Shown here in pieces: positions 16,173 through 25,870 of a DNA stretch of 64,000 nt (position 1 is the first letter of the stretch; every line of letters begins with the position of its first letter). The notes beneath the pieces were generated by a model that worked only from the letters and a program-made list of their open reading frames with translations, was not told the DNA's origin and made no database searches. A program made the translations under genes and the position numbers. Origin of the DNA: an uncultured Sphingomonadaceae bacterium (GTDB taxonomy: Bacteria > Pseudomonadota > Alphaproteobacteria > Sphingomonadales > Sphingomonadaceae); NCBI GenBank assembly GCA_947489315.1, contig CANLCX010000003.1, positions 310,001-374,000 on the forward strand, in the 5' to 3' direction.

Positions 16173-16967
16173 ATGGGACGTCTTGAAGGTAAAAAAGCCA
16201 TTGTTCTGGGCGCAGCAGGCGTGGGCAATATGGGGCAGGTCATTGCCAAGCGGTTTCGTGATGAAGGGGCCGATGTTCTGGTCGCCGGTCGTAAGGAAGA
16301 CGAACTCAAGCGCTTCGCCCAAGAATTAGGCGGCCATTATGCGCTCTGCGATCTGACCAACGAAGAGGATGTCAACGCGCTGGCAGAAACTGCGACCAGC
16401 AAAATGGGCGGTGTCGACATTGCGATCAACGCGACCGGTCTCGGTTTTCTGAAACCGTTTCTGGAAAATACCAGAGAAGAACTGGAAATGATGTCAGCCT
16501 TGCAATTGGTTGGCCCGTTCCAATTTTATCAGGCGATGATTAAGGCGATGAAAGATGGCGGTTCGATCATTCAGATCAGCTCTGCCACGGCAACCATCAT
16601 GCTCAATGACCATGCGGCTTATATGGGTACCAAGGCCGCGACCGATCATATCATCCGTTGCATAGCGCATGAATTTGGCGAGCGGGGCATAAGAGCAAAC
16701 AGCATCTCGCCGGGTCTCACCCGCACGCCGATGACGGCTGGCGTCGATCAAGTACCCGGCTTGGTTGAATCCTTTGAAGCGCGTTATCCGCTCGGTCGCA
16801 TTGGTACGAGCGAAGATATCGCCGCCGCCGCAGTATTTCTCGCCAGCGACGAATGCTTCATGACCGGTGAGAATTTGCAGGTCAATGGCGGCCTGTGCCT
16901 GCGCGGCAATCCCACCCGCAAGGATCAGGAATTGATGATGGGGGCTGTCGCCGCCGCCAATAGCTGA
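16173..16967 (+). CDS. Short-chain dehydrogenase/reductase
   Basis: The 264-residue SDR has a slightly unusual dinucleotide motif, GAAGVGNMG near residues 13-21, closer to enoyl reductase-like SDRs than to the TGxxxGxG form. INATGLGF replaces the usual NNAG. A Ser (IIQISSATAT) and YMGTK supply the catalytic Ser, Tyr and Lys. GAGGAG lies 7 bases before ATG. It stands alone between the receptor terminator and the nucleoside transporter. It may serve the steroid-type pathway, but the context is weaker than for the two other SDRs. Confidence 0.82.
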   Translation: MGRLEGKKAIVLGAAGVGNMGQVIAKRFRDEGADVLVAGRKEDELKRFAQELGGHYALCDLTNEEDVNALAETATSKMGGVDIAINATGLGFLKPFLENTREELEMMSALQLVGPFQFYQAMIKAMKDGGSIIQISSATATIMLNDHAAYMGTKAATDHIIRCIAHEFGERGIRANSISPGLTRTPMTAGVDQVPGLVESFEARYPLGRIGTSEDIAAAAVFLASDECFMTGENLQVNGGLCLRGNPTRKDQELMMGAVAAANS

Positions 16968-17046
16968 CTGCGTAAAAGCCGGTTGGCGCTTTGGTAATTT
17001 TCCGCCATGAAGGTGCATTGATGCATCGGTACGGGGAAGATCGCTA

Positions 17047-18315
17047 TTGCTTGACATATTGAGCCAGTTTCAGGGCGTAATCGGCATTGTCTTCATCCTG
17101 ACCATCGCCTGGGCCTTGTCTGAAAACCGCAAGGATCGACCAAGCTGGCGCTGGATAGCCGGAGCTATCGCGGTCCAGTTTATCCTGGCCGTGTCGATTG
17201 TTCGCATTCCCTTCATCTGGGACATTATCGGCCTCGCCAATCAGGGCGTGCAGGCGATCGAACAGGCGACACTGGCCGGTTCCAGCTATATGTTTGGTTA
17301 TGTCGGCGGGGCGGAATTGCCCTTTGTCTTGAAAGAAGGCGCGGCCCCGCCGCTGATTATCGCCTTTCAGATATTGCCGCTCGTCATTGTTTTCTCGGCT
17401 CTGGCCGCCCTGCTTTGGCATTGGCGCGTGTTGCAGATCATCGTCAAAGTCCTGTCCTGGGCTTTGCAGAAAACCTTGGGGGTTAGCGGCGTGGTGGGAC
17501 TGAGCGGCGGTGCGAACATCTTCCTCGGCGTAGTGGAATCGCCGCTTGTCGTGCGCGCCTATTTTGAAAAGATGAGCCGAGCGGAACTGTTCGCGATCAT
17601 GGTGCTGGCCATGTCGACCATATCCGGCGCGATATTGGTGCTTTATGCGACAACGCTGGAAAAGACTGTTCCGAATGCGGTGGGCCATATGATCTCGGCC
17701 TCGTTGATATCCCTGCCCGCGGCCATCCTGCTCGCGCGGCTGATGGTGCCGGGACTGTCCGATACCAAAGTGAACCGTGAAGAACCCGGTCTCAAATATG
17801 AGAATAGTTTTGATGCGATCATCAAGGGTACGATTGACGGCGTGCAGCTCTTCCTGGCGGTCATCGCGGTGATTATCGTGATCTTTGCCTTTGTCGCTTT
17901 GATTGACCAGATGCTCTCGGTTCTGCCATTCGTCTCCGGCGAAGCGCTGACATTGAAACGGATATTCGGCTGGATATTCGCGCCGCTTATGTGGATGATC
18001 GGTGTGCCATGGGAGGAGTCCGCTGCGGCAGGATCGCTGATGGGGACAAAGGCCATTCTCAATGAATATGTCGCTTATCTGGAACTGGCGGCGCTGCCCG
18101 CCGATACGTTCAGTGCCAAGGGGCAGTTGATTGTGACCTATGCGCTCTGCGGGGTCGCCAATCTTGCCAGTGTTGGCTTGATCATTTCTACCATCGGAAC
18201 GCTGTGTCCAGAGCGCCGTGCGGAAGTCGCGGGACTGGGCATGAAAAGCTGGTTTGCTGGCAATTGCGCGACGGCGATGACAGGTGCGGTGATTGGGATT
18301 ATCACATGGGTATAG
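17047..18315 (+). CDS. Concentrative nucleoside transporter, NupC/CNT family
   Basis: The 422-residue polytopic membrane protein shows the CNT signature: a GGANIFLGVVESPLVVR loop, then SGAILVLYATTLE and the C-terminal YALCGVANLASVG segment. The N-terminal helix, a hydrophilic KDRPSWRW stretch and repeated hydrophobic helices fit proton- or sodium-coupled nucleoside uptake. It starts at TTG 17047 with GGGGAAGA about 6 bases upstream; no ATG is in a good position. The next gene begins 12 bases after its stop. Confidence 0.9.
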   Translation: MLDILSQFQGVIGIVFILTIAWALSENRKDRPSWRWIAGAIAVQFILAVSIVRIPFIWDIIGLANQGVQAIEQATLAGSSYMFGYVGGAELPFVLKEGAAPPLIIAFQILPLVIVFSALAALLWHWRVLQIIVKVLSWALQKTLGVSGVVGLSGGANIFLGVVESPLVVRAYFEKMSRAELFAIMVLAMSTISGAILVLYATTLEKTVPNAVGHMISASLISLPAAILLARLMVPGLSDTKVNREEPGLKYENSFDAIIKGTIDGVQLFLAVIAVIIVIFAFVALIDQMLSVLPFVSGEALTLKRIFGWIFAPLMWMIGVPWEESAAAGSLMGTKAILNEYVAYLELAALPADTFSAKGQLIVTYALCGVANLASVGLIISTIGTLCPERRAEVAGLGMKSWFAGNCATAMTGAVIGIITWV

Positions 18316-18327
18316 GGCCTTCTTGCC

Positions 18328-18933
18328 ATGTTTGACGCCAAGATCAGGCCGCTGATCGATCCGCCACTCAATGCGGTAGGCCGGGCTTTGGCGCGGATTG
18401 GCTTTACTGCGAACAGCATTACCCTTCTGGGTCTGGGTTTTGGCCTGGGCGGGGCCTATGCCGTTTCTCAAGAACAATATGGCTGGGCCCTGGCGCTCGT
18501 CGTGCTTAGCCGGATATTGGATGGCCTCGACGGCGCCGTTGCGCGGGCGACCCAAAAAACCGCCTTTGGCGGCTATCTCGATATCGTCTGCGATTTCATC
18601 TTCTATGTGTCTATCCCGCTGGCCTTCGGGATCGCGAACCCCGCAAATTTGCTCCCCGCCTTGACCTTGGTCGCAGCCTTCACAATTACCGGCATCAGCT
18701 TTCTCGCCTTCGCCGTCACCGCTGGGGAGCAAGGCGCCGAAACCAGCGCCCATGGTGAGAAAAGCTTTTTTTACAGCACCGGTATTGCGGAAGGCGGTGA
18801 GACCATCGCCTTCTTCCTGATCATGTGCCTGTTCCCGATGCATTTCGCGACGCTGGCCTATATCTTCGCCGGATTATGCGGGGTGACCGTATTGCAGCGG
18901 ACGGTTTTGGCGTGGCTGAGCTTTCGTGATTGA
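18328..18933 (+). CDS. CDP-alcohol phosphatidyltransferase family membrane enzyme
   Basis: The 201-residue integral membrane protein holds the complete family signature DGLDGAVARATQ...GGYLDIVCD, i.e. DGx2DGx2ARx8Gx3Dx3D, whose aspartates bind two metal ions and the CDP-alcohol. It transfers a phosphoalcohol headgroup onto an acceptor alcohol in phospholipid synthesis. The acceptor cannot be fixed; it is not obviously PgsA or PssA. It is 12 bases downstream of the nucleoside transporter and may be cotranscribed. Confidence 0.85.
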   Translation: MFDAKIRPLIDPPLNAVGRALARIGFTANSITLLGLGFGLGGAYAVSQEQYGWALALVVLSRILDGLDGAVARATQKTAFGGYLDIVCDFIFYVSIPLAFGIANPANLLPALTLVAAFTITGISFLAFAVTAGEQGAETSAHGEKSFFYSTGIAEGGETIAFFLIMCLFPMHFATLAYIFAGLCGVTVLQRTVLAWLSFRD

Positions 18934-19184
18934 GCCCACTATCGGCTTTCCTACACAAGGTGCGTTGTGATAATTTGAGGCTGGCTCTGTCTCATTTTTG
19001 AATATTCAGAATCGGCTGTTTTCTGGGCGAGAGTCACTGTGACTTGTGTGAACTTTGAAATTTTTCTGTGCCGCGGGAAATCCTAAAAGGACTGTGTGCA
19101 TGTTGTGAACTTCGCCCCATTGCGGCCTCGTTTGAAAACCCCAAATGGACTATGTCAAGATTGTCAACTTCGTGGTGCTCCGAC

Positions 19185-21338
19185 CTAGCTGCGCGCCCAA
19201 TTGAAATAGCGTTCCAGCCATTTCAACACCAATTCCGGCTTATGCTTCTTGCGCCATTCGCCAGCGGCAAATTTATTCGCTTCGGCCATGGTCGGATAGG
19301 TGTGGATCGTGCCCAATATCTTGCCGAGCCCAAGGCCATGTTTCATCGCTAGCACATATTCGGTCAGCAATTCCCCAGCTCCATGACCGACAATGGTCAC
19401 ACCCAATATCCGGTCCTTGCCCGGCGGGGTCAGTACTTTGACAAAGCCTTCGGTCGCGCTTTCGGCGATGGCGCGGTCGAGATCGTCGAGGCCATATTTG
19501 GTGACCTCAAATTCCACGCCTTCCTTGATGGCCTGCTGTTCGTTGAGGCCGACATGGGCAATTTCGGGGTCCAGAAAGGTGGTCCACGGCAGGAATTCAT
19601 AGCTCGGCTTGAACTTCTTATACCGGCCGAACAGCGCATTGACGGTCGCGAACCACGCCTGATGCGAGGCATTATGGGTCAGCTGATAAGGGCCTGCAAC
19701 GTCGCCCGCGGCATAGATATGCGGGAAGGTGGTCTGGAGATGGTCATTGGTGACCAGCGTCCGCTCGGTTTCCACGCCGAGTTTTTCAAGGCCAAAGCCC
19801 TCGAGCCGCGCCGCGCGGCCAACGGCGATGAGCAAGTCGTCAAAGGGCAGGGCCTGTTCGCCGCCATCATTCTCGACGATGATCATTTTGGTGCCGTCCT
19901 GCATCTCGGTGCGCAGCGCCTTGTGTTTGCAGAGCAAGGTAACGCCGGAATCCGTCAGCGCCTTGGAGGCGATCTCGGAAACATCCTCGTCCTCGATGCC
20001 CATGACCCGGTCGGCCATTTCGATGAGGGTAACATTGCTGCCAAGGCGGGCAAAGGATTGCGATAATTCGCAACCAATCGGGCCGCCGCCGAGCACGACC
20101 ATTTTTTGGGGAACAGCATCGCGTTTGGCCATTTCTTCCCACAGCGTGTCGCTGGTCAGATAGCCGGTCTCTTCCAAGCCGGGCAACGGCGGGACAAATG
20201 GCCGCGCGCCGGTGGCCAAAACAATCGCCTTGCCGGTTAGCGTTTGAGTGCCGCCGTCATTGCGCTCAATTTCAACGGTCCAAGGGTCGGTTAGCGTCGC
20301 ATAGCCTTGCACCACATCCACGCCGAGGCCTTCAAATCGTTCGACACTGTCATGGGGTTCGATGGTTTTGATGACATTTTCAATCCGCGTCATGACGTTT
20401 TTGAAGTCGAATGTCGGTTTGCTGGCGGTTAGACCATAGCGATCCGCATGCTGCATCTGTTCGGCAACCTTGGCGCTTTTAATCAAGGCTTTGGATGGAA
20501 TACAGCCGTAGTTGAGGCAATCGCCGCCCATTTTACCGGATTCGATCAACGTGACTTTGGCATTGATCGTGGCGGCAATCAGCGAAGAGACTAGTCCGCC
20601 CGAACCGGCACCAATAACGATCAAGTTGCGGTCGAATTTCTTCGGTCTGGTCCAGCCTTTGTAGATTTTACGGTTCTTGAAAAAGCCGATAATCCCTTTG
20701 GCAATCCACGGGAATATCGCCAGCAGGACAAAGGAACCGATGACCGAGAGGGAGAAGACCCCGCCAACCGAATCGACTTGCGACAGCTGCGTACCCGCGT
20801 TCACATAGACGATGGTGCCAGCGAACATCCCAATCTGACTGGCGATGAAATATTTCCACACCCGCATTTTGGTAAGGCCCATCAGCAGGTTGACGACAAA
20901 AAACGGAAAGGCGGGGACCAGCCTGATGGAAATCAGGTAGAAAATGCCGTCGCGTTTAATGCCTTCGTTGATATTTTTGAGCCGCTGGCCAAATTTACTC
21001 TCTACCCAGTCGCCCAGCAAATAGCGGGACGTGAGAAACGCAATGGTCGCTCCAATGGTTGAAGCGAAGGAGACAACGATCGTGCCGACCACAACACCAA
21101 ATAAGGCGCCAGCAGCCAGCGTCATCACCGCAGCGCCCGGAATGGACAGGGCCGTGACCGCGACATAGATCAGGAAAAACACGCCAATGATCAGCAGCGG
21201 ATTGGCCCGATATTGCGCGTCTATCGCGTCTTGTTGCGCCTTCAGATTTTCAAGCGTGAGCTGCGAACCGAGATCATAGTGAAAAAATGCAAATATCGCC
21301 GCCACGATGACGGCCAGTAGTAATAATTTCTTCGCCAT
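19185..21338 (-). CDS. Fusion of TVP38/DedA-type membrane domain with flavin disulfide oxidoreductase
   Basis: This 717-residue protein is a two-part fusion. Residues 1 to about 225 form a TVP38/TMEM64 (SNARE-associated, DedA-like) membrane domain with several helices. From about residue 235 a pyridine nucleotide-disulfide oxidoreductase follows: VIGAGSGGLVSSLIA binds FAD, GGDCLNYGCIPSKAL carries the redox-active CxxxxC, VVLGGGPIGCEL binds NAD(P), and HTYPTMAEA carries the catalytic His/Glu pair of the dimer domain. It resembles mercuric reductase and dihydrolipoamide dehydrogenase, but lacks a heavy-metal domain. A membrane-tied thiol redox role is inferred. Transcription is monocistronic here. 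Confidence 0.88.
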   Translation of the reverse strand: MAKKLLLLAVIVAAIFAFFHYDLGSQLTLENLKAQQDAIDAQYRANPLLIIGVFFLIYVAVTALSIPGAAVMTLAAGALFGVVVGTIVVSFASTIGATIAFLTSRYLLGDWVESKFGQRLKNINEGIKRDGIFYLISIRLVPAFPFFVVNLLMGLTKMRVWKYFIASQIGMFAGTIVYVNAGTQLSQVDSVGGVFSLSVIGSFVLLAIFPWIAKGIIGFFKNRKIYKGWTRPKKFDRNLIVIGAGSGGLVSSLIAATINAKVTLIESGKMGGDCLNYGCIPSKALIKSAKVAEQMQHADRYGLTASKPTFDFKNVMTRIENVIKTIEPHDSVERFEGLGVDVVQGYATLTDPWTVEIERNDGGTQTLTGKAIVLATGARPFVPPLPGLEETGYLTSDTLWEEMAKRDAVPQKMVVLGGGPIGCELSQSFARLGSNVTLIEMADRVMGIEDEDVSEIASKALTDSGVTLLCKHKALRTEMQDGTKMIIVENDGGEQALPFDDLLIAVGRAARLEGFGLEKLGVETERTLVTNDHLQTTFPHIYAAGDVAGPYQLTHNASHQAWFATVNALFGRYKKFKPSYEFLPWTTFLDPEIAHVGLNEQQAIKEGVEFEVTKYGLDDLDRAIAESATEGFVKVLTPPGKDRILGVTIVGHGAGELLTEYVLAMKHGLGLGKILGTIHTYPTMAEANKFAAGEWRKKHKPELVLKWLERYFNWARS

Positions 21339-21491
21339 GCCGGTTTTTCCTTAACCCCTGAACAGAATGATTTTCTATAGTTCGTGGCTAAGGCATAACC
21401 GGTTACAGGCTCGCCGTCGATGTTGCTTTTGGAGTTTGCTGGGCCGGAAAACTATCTATCTTTCAAGCCCATGGCGTCGAGCGCCGGGCAG

Positions 21492-22058
21492 TCATTTTTT
21501 TGTGCTGCTGTCGTAGAGCGGGAAAGTATTGGTGTAAGCCCAGGCACACATGCCGATGCCGACCGCGTCAAACGCGGTCCGGACCGCCTTTTGATACTGC
21601 ACGCGTTCGGCCACCGGGATCAGGTCGATCGCGCCAAATTCGCCCATAAATGGCGTTTTACCGGTGCGAGCGATATAGTCGCGGATCTTCTGAACATCGT
21701 CATCAAGCGCCTTTTGGTCTTCCGCCCCACCATATTTGCGGCCCATGGGCGGCGGATTATCAACCCAGGTAGCCCCCTGATGGGTGAACGGGAAAGGATC
21801 ATAATAGTGAAAGGTTGGCACGATATGCGGATCATCGGGCAGCGGCAGTGTCGCGAGAGAATTGATACCGCTCCAAAGCTCTCCGCCGATAATGACCGGG
21901 CGATCCGGATTGGTTTCGCGGATGGCGTTTAAGGCTGGCTGCAAGGTGGCGAGCAGGTTTTCATGGGTGAGCTTGTCATGCGGTTCGTTCTCAATCTCGA
22001 ACCAGACATGCGCGGTTGGCTCATTGGCAAAGGCTGCTGCAATCTGTGTCCATAGCCC
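21492..22058 (-). pseudogene. Glycoside hydrolase family 5, 5'-truncated
   Basis: From about 22058 down to the stop at 21492 the minus strand encodes the C-terminal half of a GH5 endoglucanase: GLWTQIAAAF, the acid/base glutamate in EIENEPHD, HYYDPFPFTHQG, and the nucleophile glutamate in FMGEFGA. Upstream of 22058 the frame stays open but the amino acids no longer resemble GH5; instead the plus strand there encodes GH3. The signal peptide and first half of the barrel are therefore missing. The fragment ends normally (FPLYDS). It is the remains of a polysaccharide-degrading gene. Confidence 0.82.
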
Positions 22059-22061
22059 TGC

Positions 22062-23095
22062 GAAGCGGACCTGCGCGACTTGCAAGCGTCTGGCTATGTG
22101 CATGCTATCGAAGCGGGCGTGCGGGTTGTGATGGCTTCCTGTAATAGCTGGCATGGCGAGAAGATGCACGGCTTCAAACCGATGCTGACCGACGTGCTGC
22201 GGGGCCGAATGGGTTTTGACGGATTTGTCGTCGGTGACTGGAATGGTCACGGGCAAGTCGCGGGTTGCAAACCAACCAGCTGCGCGGCGTCGTTCAATGC
22301 CGGTCTCGACATGTTCATGGCGCCCGATACGTGGAAAGAGCTTTACGAAAACACGCTGGCGCAGGCCAAGCCGCGCATGATTTCAAAGGGCGCCTCAGTT
22401 TTTCGTGGCCCAACTCCTCCTATCAAACCGGTGTGAACAAGGGCGATGTCGAATATGCACCGCTCTTTGCTTATGACTATGGTCTCAGCTATAGCCAGCC
22501 CCGACGTGTCGCTATGCTCAGCGAGAGCGAAGAGCTCGCCGGCGCTACTAAATCTGACATTACATCGATGATGATGGCCGGTGTTGCGCAATCGCCATGG
22601 GTGATGGGTGCAACAGATGCCCGGGGTTACCGCGCGTTGGGCGACAGTCGTGGTAAGTCGCTAGCCGAAACTCTCAACATCATTGCAACAGACCGCGCGG
22701 CACAGGAAGATGTCCGGCAATTGACCTGGTCCGGTCCGGCCGACTTCATGATCTCGACCAATCCGGTGGATATTTCCCGTCAAGCCAATGGCGATATGGC
22801 TGTCCAGTTCGATTACCGCGTCGAAAGCGCGCCGCAAGGCACCGTCATGCTTGGCGGAACATGCAAGGCGGATGAGCCCTGCGATGGCTTTGTCGACATG
22901 ACAGATGGTATGAAAGCAGCCGCCGGCAAAGGTTGGAAAACCGCCAATATCAAACTGAGTTGCATGGGTGAGGCCGGCGCGGATATGAGCCGCATCACAT
23001 CGCCCTTTACCTTGCGCAGCGCAGGCGCGTTTTCCGTCTCGCTCTCAAAAATCACGATTGTGGAAAATACCGGGGAAGCAGGTTGTTCCCTTTGA
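22062..23095 (+). pseudogene. Glycoside hydrolase family 3 (ExoP-like beta-glucosidase), 5'-truncated with internal deletion
   Basis: GH3 similarity starts abruptly at about 22062 (EADLRDLQASGYVHAIEAG) right beside the GH5 truncation point. It continues through [25 protein letters not shown] with the nucleophile aspartate, and [19 protein letters not shown]. At about 22366-22380 the frame jumps: the second reading frame resumes at [20 protein letters not shown], a C-terminal part of the same family, and runs to TGA at 23095. Some hundreds of residues between the two segments are missing and the N-terminus is gone. The gene cannot make a working enzyme. Confidence 0.85.
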
Positions 23096-23115
23096 GGGCA
23101 GCATATTTGGAAACG

Positions 23116-24408
23116 CTAGGCTCTATTTTCGGTTCCCGTCTCAACTTGTTTCGCCAGTAGCTGGGCCGACATAGTAGACCAGTCGGAGAAACCACATTCT
23201 TCGGGATCTTCTACCGTAAGCACCTTTCGAGATCTTTTTCGGCCCGTGTCGATATCTTGAGGAGCAATGGGACCATCTTTGTCGAGCGAATGGAAACTGC
23301 GGACAATCGGTGCTGCATAGTCAGATGGCGATTCCCCAATCACCACGGCAAGCTCATTTCGATCGAGTTTAACCAGTGTTCCAACCGGCAATATGCCAAG
23401 GCTATCGACAAACTCGCGGAGGATCAGCTGGTCGAAATGACCCGACCAGGATTGCATTTTGGCAAGCGCCTGTGATGCGGACAATGGCACATTATAGGGC
23501 CGCTGCGATGTTATCGCGTCATAAACATCGCAAATGGCAGCCATGCGGGTGAAAATACTTAAATTATCAGCTGTCACTTTGCCCGGATATCCGGTCCCAT
23601 CCATCTTCTCATGATGCCTAAGGCAGACTTCCAGAGCGATGTCACAAACGCCTTCTGATGCTGACAAAATTTCGTGACCTCTTTGCGGATGGTTGCGGAT
23701 AGTGGTCCATTCCGCCGCTTCTAGTTTACTGGGTTTGAGAAGGATGCTGTCGGGAATCGAACTCTTGCCGACATCATGCAGAAGACCGGCCATGCCGATA
23801 TCGTGAATTTGCGCTTCTGGCAGACGCATTTTGCGGCCGAGATTTATCATCAGGGCGCAAACGGCAACAGAATGAAGATAGGTATATTCGTCTTTGTTTT
23901 TGAGCCGCGCCATATTGAGTATGATCGTTGGATCAATGGTGACCGAACTTGATATCCGCTCAACCAAAGGAGCCATTTTTTCGGATTTGATAGAATTGCC
24001 GAGACGCGCATCTTCAAACAGATTCATGACCTCAGTTCGCGAACGCTTGAGAGCTGTTGAAGCCTTGCGAACCTCGGCTGCCCGTTCTTGAGAGGAAAGT
24101 CGCACTATTACTTGCTTTTCAACAGGGCGGAAGACCGGACGATTTTCAGTCGGTATCGGTGAAGATGAGGCACTGGGCTTTGTCTTTACTTTCGCACCAG
24201 CGGGACTTTGAGCCGGTTGAGGCAATCCTTTGCCCTTGGTATCATCGATCTCCACCCAAGATACGCCGCTAGATATTATTGTTTCCAGCTGCTCGGCGTC
24301 GGTCAAAAGAAACCGTGGGCGCCAAAAAGGATGCTCAAACCAAGAGCATTCGAGAGATTGGACGAACATCCCAAACTCCAATTGGCTGGTCTTTATCCTG
24401 TGCAGCAT
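23116..24408 (-). CDS. HD-GYP domain cyclic-di-GMP phosphodiesterase with DUF3391 N-terminus
   Basis: The 430-residue protein starts with a DUF3391-like region (MLHRIKTSQLEFGMFV), a Pro/Ser-rich linker near residues 65-95, then an HD-GYP domain. HD is at His211-Asp212 (HDVGKSSIPD), followed by NHPQRGHEIL and HHEKMDGTGYPG near 265-276, so all metal ligands and the GYP motif are present. It should degrade cyclic di-GMP and thus favour motility over biofilm. It lies between the GH3 remnant and xylA, with no obvious functional link to sugar use. Confidence 0.9.
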   Translation of the reverse strand: MLHRIKTSQLEFGMFVQSLECSWFEHPFWRPRFLLTDAEQLETIISSGVSWVEIDDTKGKGLPQPAQSPAGAKVKTKPSASSSPIPTENRPVFRPVEKQVIVRLSSQERAAEVRKASTALKRSRTEVMNLFEDARLGNSIKSEKMAPLVERISSSVTIDPTIILNMARLKNKDEYTYLHSVAVCALMINLGRKMRLPEAQIHDIGMAGLLHDVGKSSIPDSILLKPSKLEAAEWTTIRNHPQRGHEILSASEGVCDIALEVCLRHHEKMDGTGYPGKVTADNLSIFTRMAAICDVYDAITSQRPYNVPLSASQALAKMQSWSGHFDQLILREFVDSLGILPVGTLVKLDRNELAVVIGESPSDYAAPIVRSFHSLDKDGPIAPQDIDTGRKRSRKVLTVEDPEECGFSDWSTMSAQLLAKQVETGTENRA

Positions 24409-24520
24409 ATGCCGGTACCCTGTAAAATAGCCGATTATGACTTCTGTTTACGGATGGACCGGTGTTTATTTAACCATATATTTCTGGGCTTTGTGTTTGA
24501 AATCCTTGTTTCAGCAACGA

Positions 24521-25858
24521 CTAGCGGACCAGCTGCGTCACCACATTTTCCAGCCATTCCTGTCTGCCGGAAACCGGGGCCGGGGCATGATTGCTGGACA
24601 GGGCGAAGTCCGCGACCTCGTCGAGATTGGTGCTGCCAGCCAGCATTTTGGCGCCAATACCGTCTTTCCAACCGGCGTAACGCTGTTCCTTGAACTGGTC
24701 GAGCCGGCCATCGTTGATCATAGCCTCTGCGTTTAACAGCGCGCGAGCTATCAGGTCGACCGCGCCGATATGCGATTGCGCGAGATCTTCCGCGGCAATG
24801 CTCTGACGGCGGACCTTGGCATCGAAATTCATCCCGCCATTTTTCATGCCGCCCGCCGACAGGATGGATTTCATCATCAGCGTCATTTCGCGCATGTCAT
24901 TGGGGAATTGGTCCGTGTCCCATCCATTTTGCGGGTCCCCGCGGTTGAGGTCGAGCGATCCGAATATATCGAGGGCAAAGGCCATATCGACTTCATGTTC
25001 AAAGCTCAGCCCTGCGAGTGTCGCATGGTTGGCTTCGATATTGACGCGTACTTCGCCTTCCAGACCATAGCGTTGCAGGAAGGAATGAACGGTCTGCACA
25101 GTGCTGTCACATTGATGTTTGGTCGGTTCATGCGGCTTGGGTTCGATCAATATATCGCCGGTAAAGCCGATCTTATGTTTATGCTCGACAACCAAGGCGA
25201 GGAATTTACCAAGCTGATCGAGCTCCTGACCGATATTGGTGTTGAGGATCGTGTCATAGCCTTCGCGGCCGTCCCATAGCACATAGTTGGCGCCGCCGAG
25301 CCGATGGGTTGCGTTAAGCGCTTCGCGGACTTGCAGGCCAGCAAAGGCGGCTATTTCGGGATTGGGATTGGTGGACGCCCCGGCCATATAGCGCGGGTGG
25401 GAGAAATTATTGGCGGTGCCCCACAGCAATTTGCGGCCTGAGCTCGCCATCAGCTCTTCGAGATGGTCGACCGCTTCGCTGAGACTGGCGACATGCTCTT
25501 GCGCTGTTTCAGCCGGGGCCATCACATCAACATCATGGAAGCTGTAAAAGGGCAGGTCGAGCAGATTGAAGAGATCAAAGGCCGCTTCCCGTTTGGCCTT
25601 GGCCGCCGCTTTGGGATCATCCATTTGGTGCCATGGCCGGTTAAACCCACCAGCACCAAAGACGTCTGATCCATCCCAGCAGAACGTGTGCCAGAAACAA
25701 ACGGAGAGCCTTAGATGCTCTTCCATCGTCTTGCCCATGACCACCTGGTTTTTGTCATAATAGCGATAGGCAAAATCATTCTTGCTATCCGGCCCCTCGT
25801 AGCGGGCCTGGGGCAGTGATTTGAAATAGGCGCTGGAGGCGGTTTGATGATCGGTCAT
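24521..25858 (-). CDS. xylA: Xylose isomerase
   Basis: The 445-residue protein matches XylA in length (about 440) and motifs: FCWHTFCWDGSDVFG, VLWDGREGYDTILNT, and NIEANHATLAGLSFEHE with metal-ligand Glu and Asp residues. It converts D-xylose to D-xylulose. AAGGAG is 8 bases before the ATG. It lies just downstream of the xylB remnant (13 bases), the usual xylBA order. The open frame looks fully intact although its partner kinase is destroyed, so xylulose made here would need another kinase. Confidence 0.95.
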   Translation of the reverse strand: MTDHQTASSAYFKSLPQARYEGPDSKNDFAYRYYDKNQVVMGKTMEEHLRLSVCFWHTFCWDGSDVFGAGGFNRPWHQMDDPKAAAKAKREAAFDLFNLLDLPFYSFHDVDVMAPAETAQEHVASLSEAVDHLEELMASSGRKLLWGTANNFSHPRYMAGASTNPNPEIAAFAGLQVREALNATHRLGGANYVLWDGREGYDTILNTNIGQELDQLGKFLALVVEHKHKIGFTGDILIEPKPHEPTKHQCDSTVQTVHSFLQRYGLEGEVRVNIEANHATLAGLSFEHEVDMAFALDIFGSLDLNRGDPQNGWDTDQFPNDMREMTLMMKSILSAGGMKNGGMNFDAKVRRQSIAAEDLAQSHIGAVDLIARALLNAEAMINDGRLDQFKEQRYAGWKDGIGAKMLAGSTNLDEVADFALSSNHAPAPVSGRQEWLENVVTQLVR

Positions 25859-25870
25859 TGAAGATACTCC

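Noticed and set aside
17044-18843. 599-codon open frame on the minus strand
   Set aside because: It is antisense to the nucleoside transporter and the CDP-alcohol phosphotransferase, both with complete family motifs. Its product is low-complexity in charged residues and has no family mark; it arises from codon bias on the real strand.
22065-22256. Upstream continuation of the GH5 open frame
   Set aside because: The frame stays open, but the residues are antisense to GH3 and do not resemble GH5, so it is not the true N-terminus.
24521-25858. Possibility that xylA is also a pseudogene
   Set aside because: Length, start site and all metal-ligand motifs are normal and no frame break is seen.
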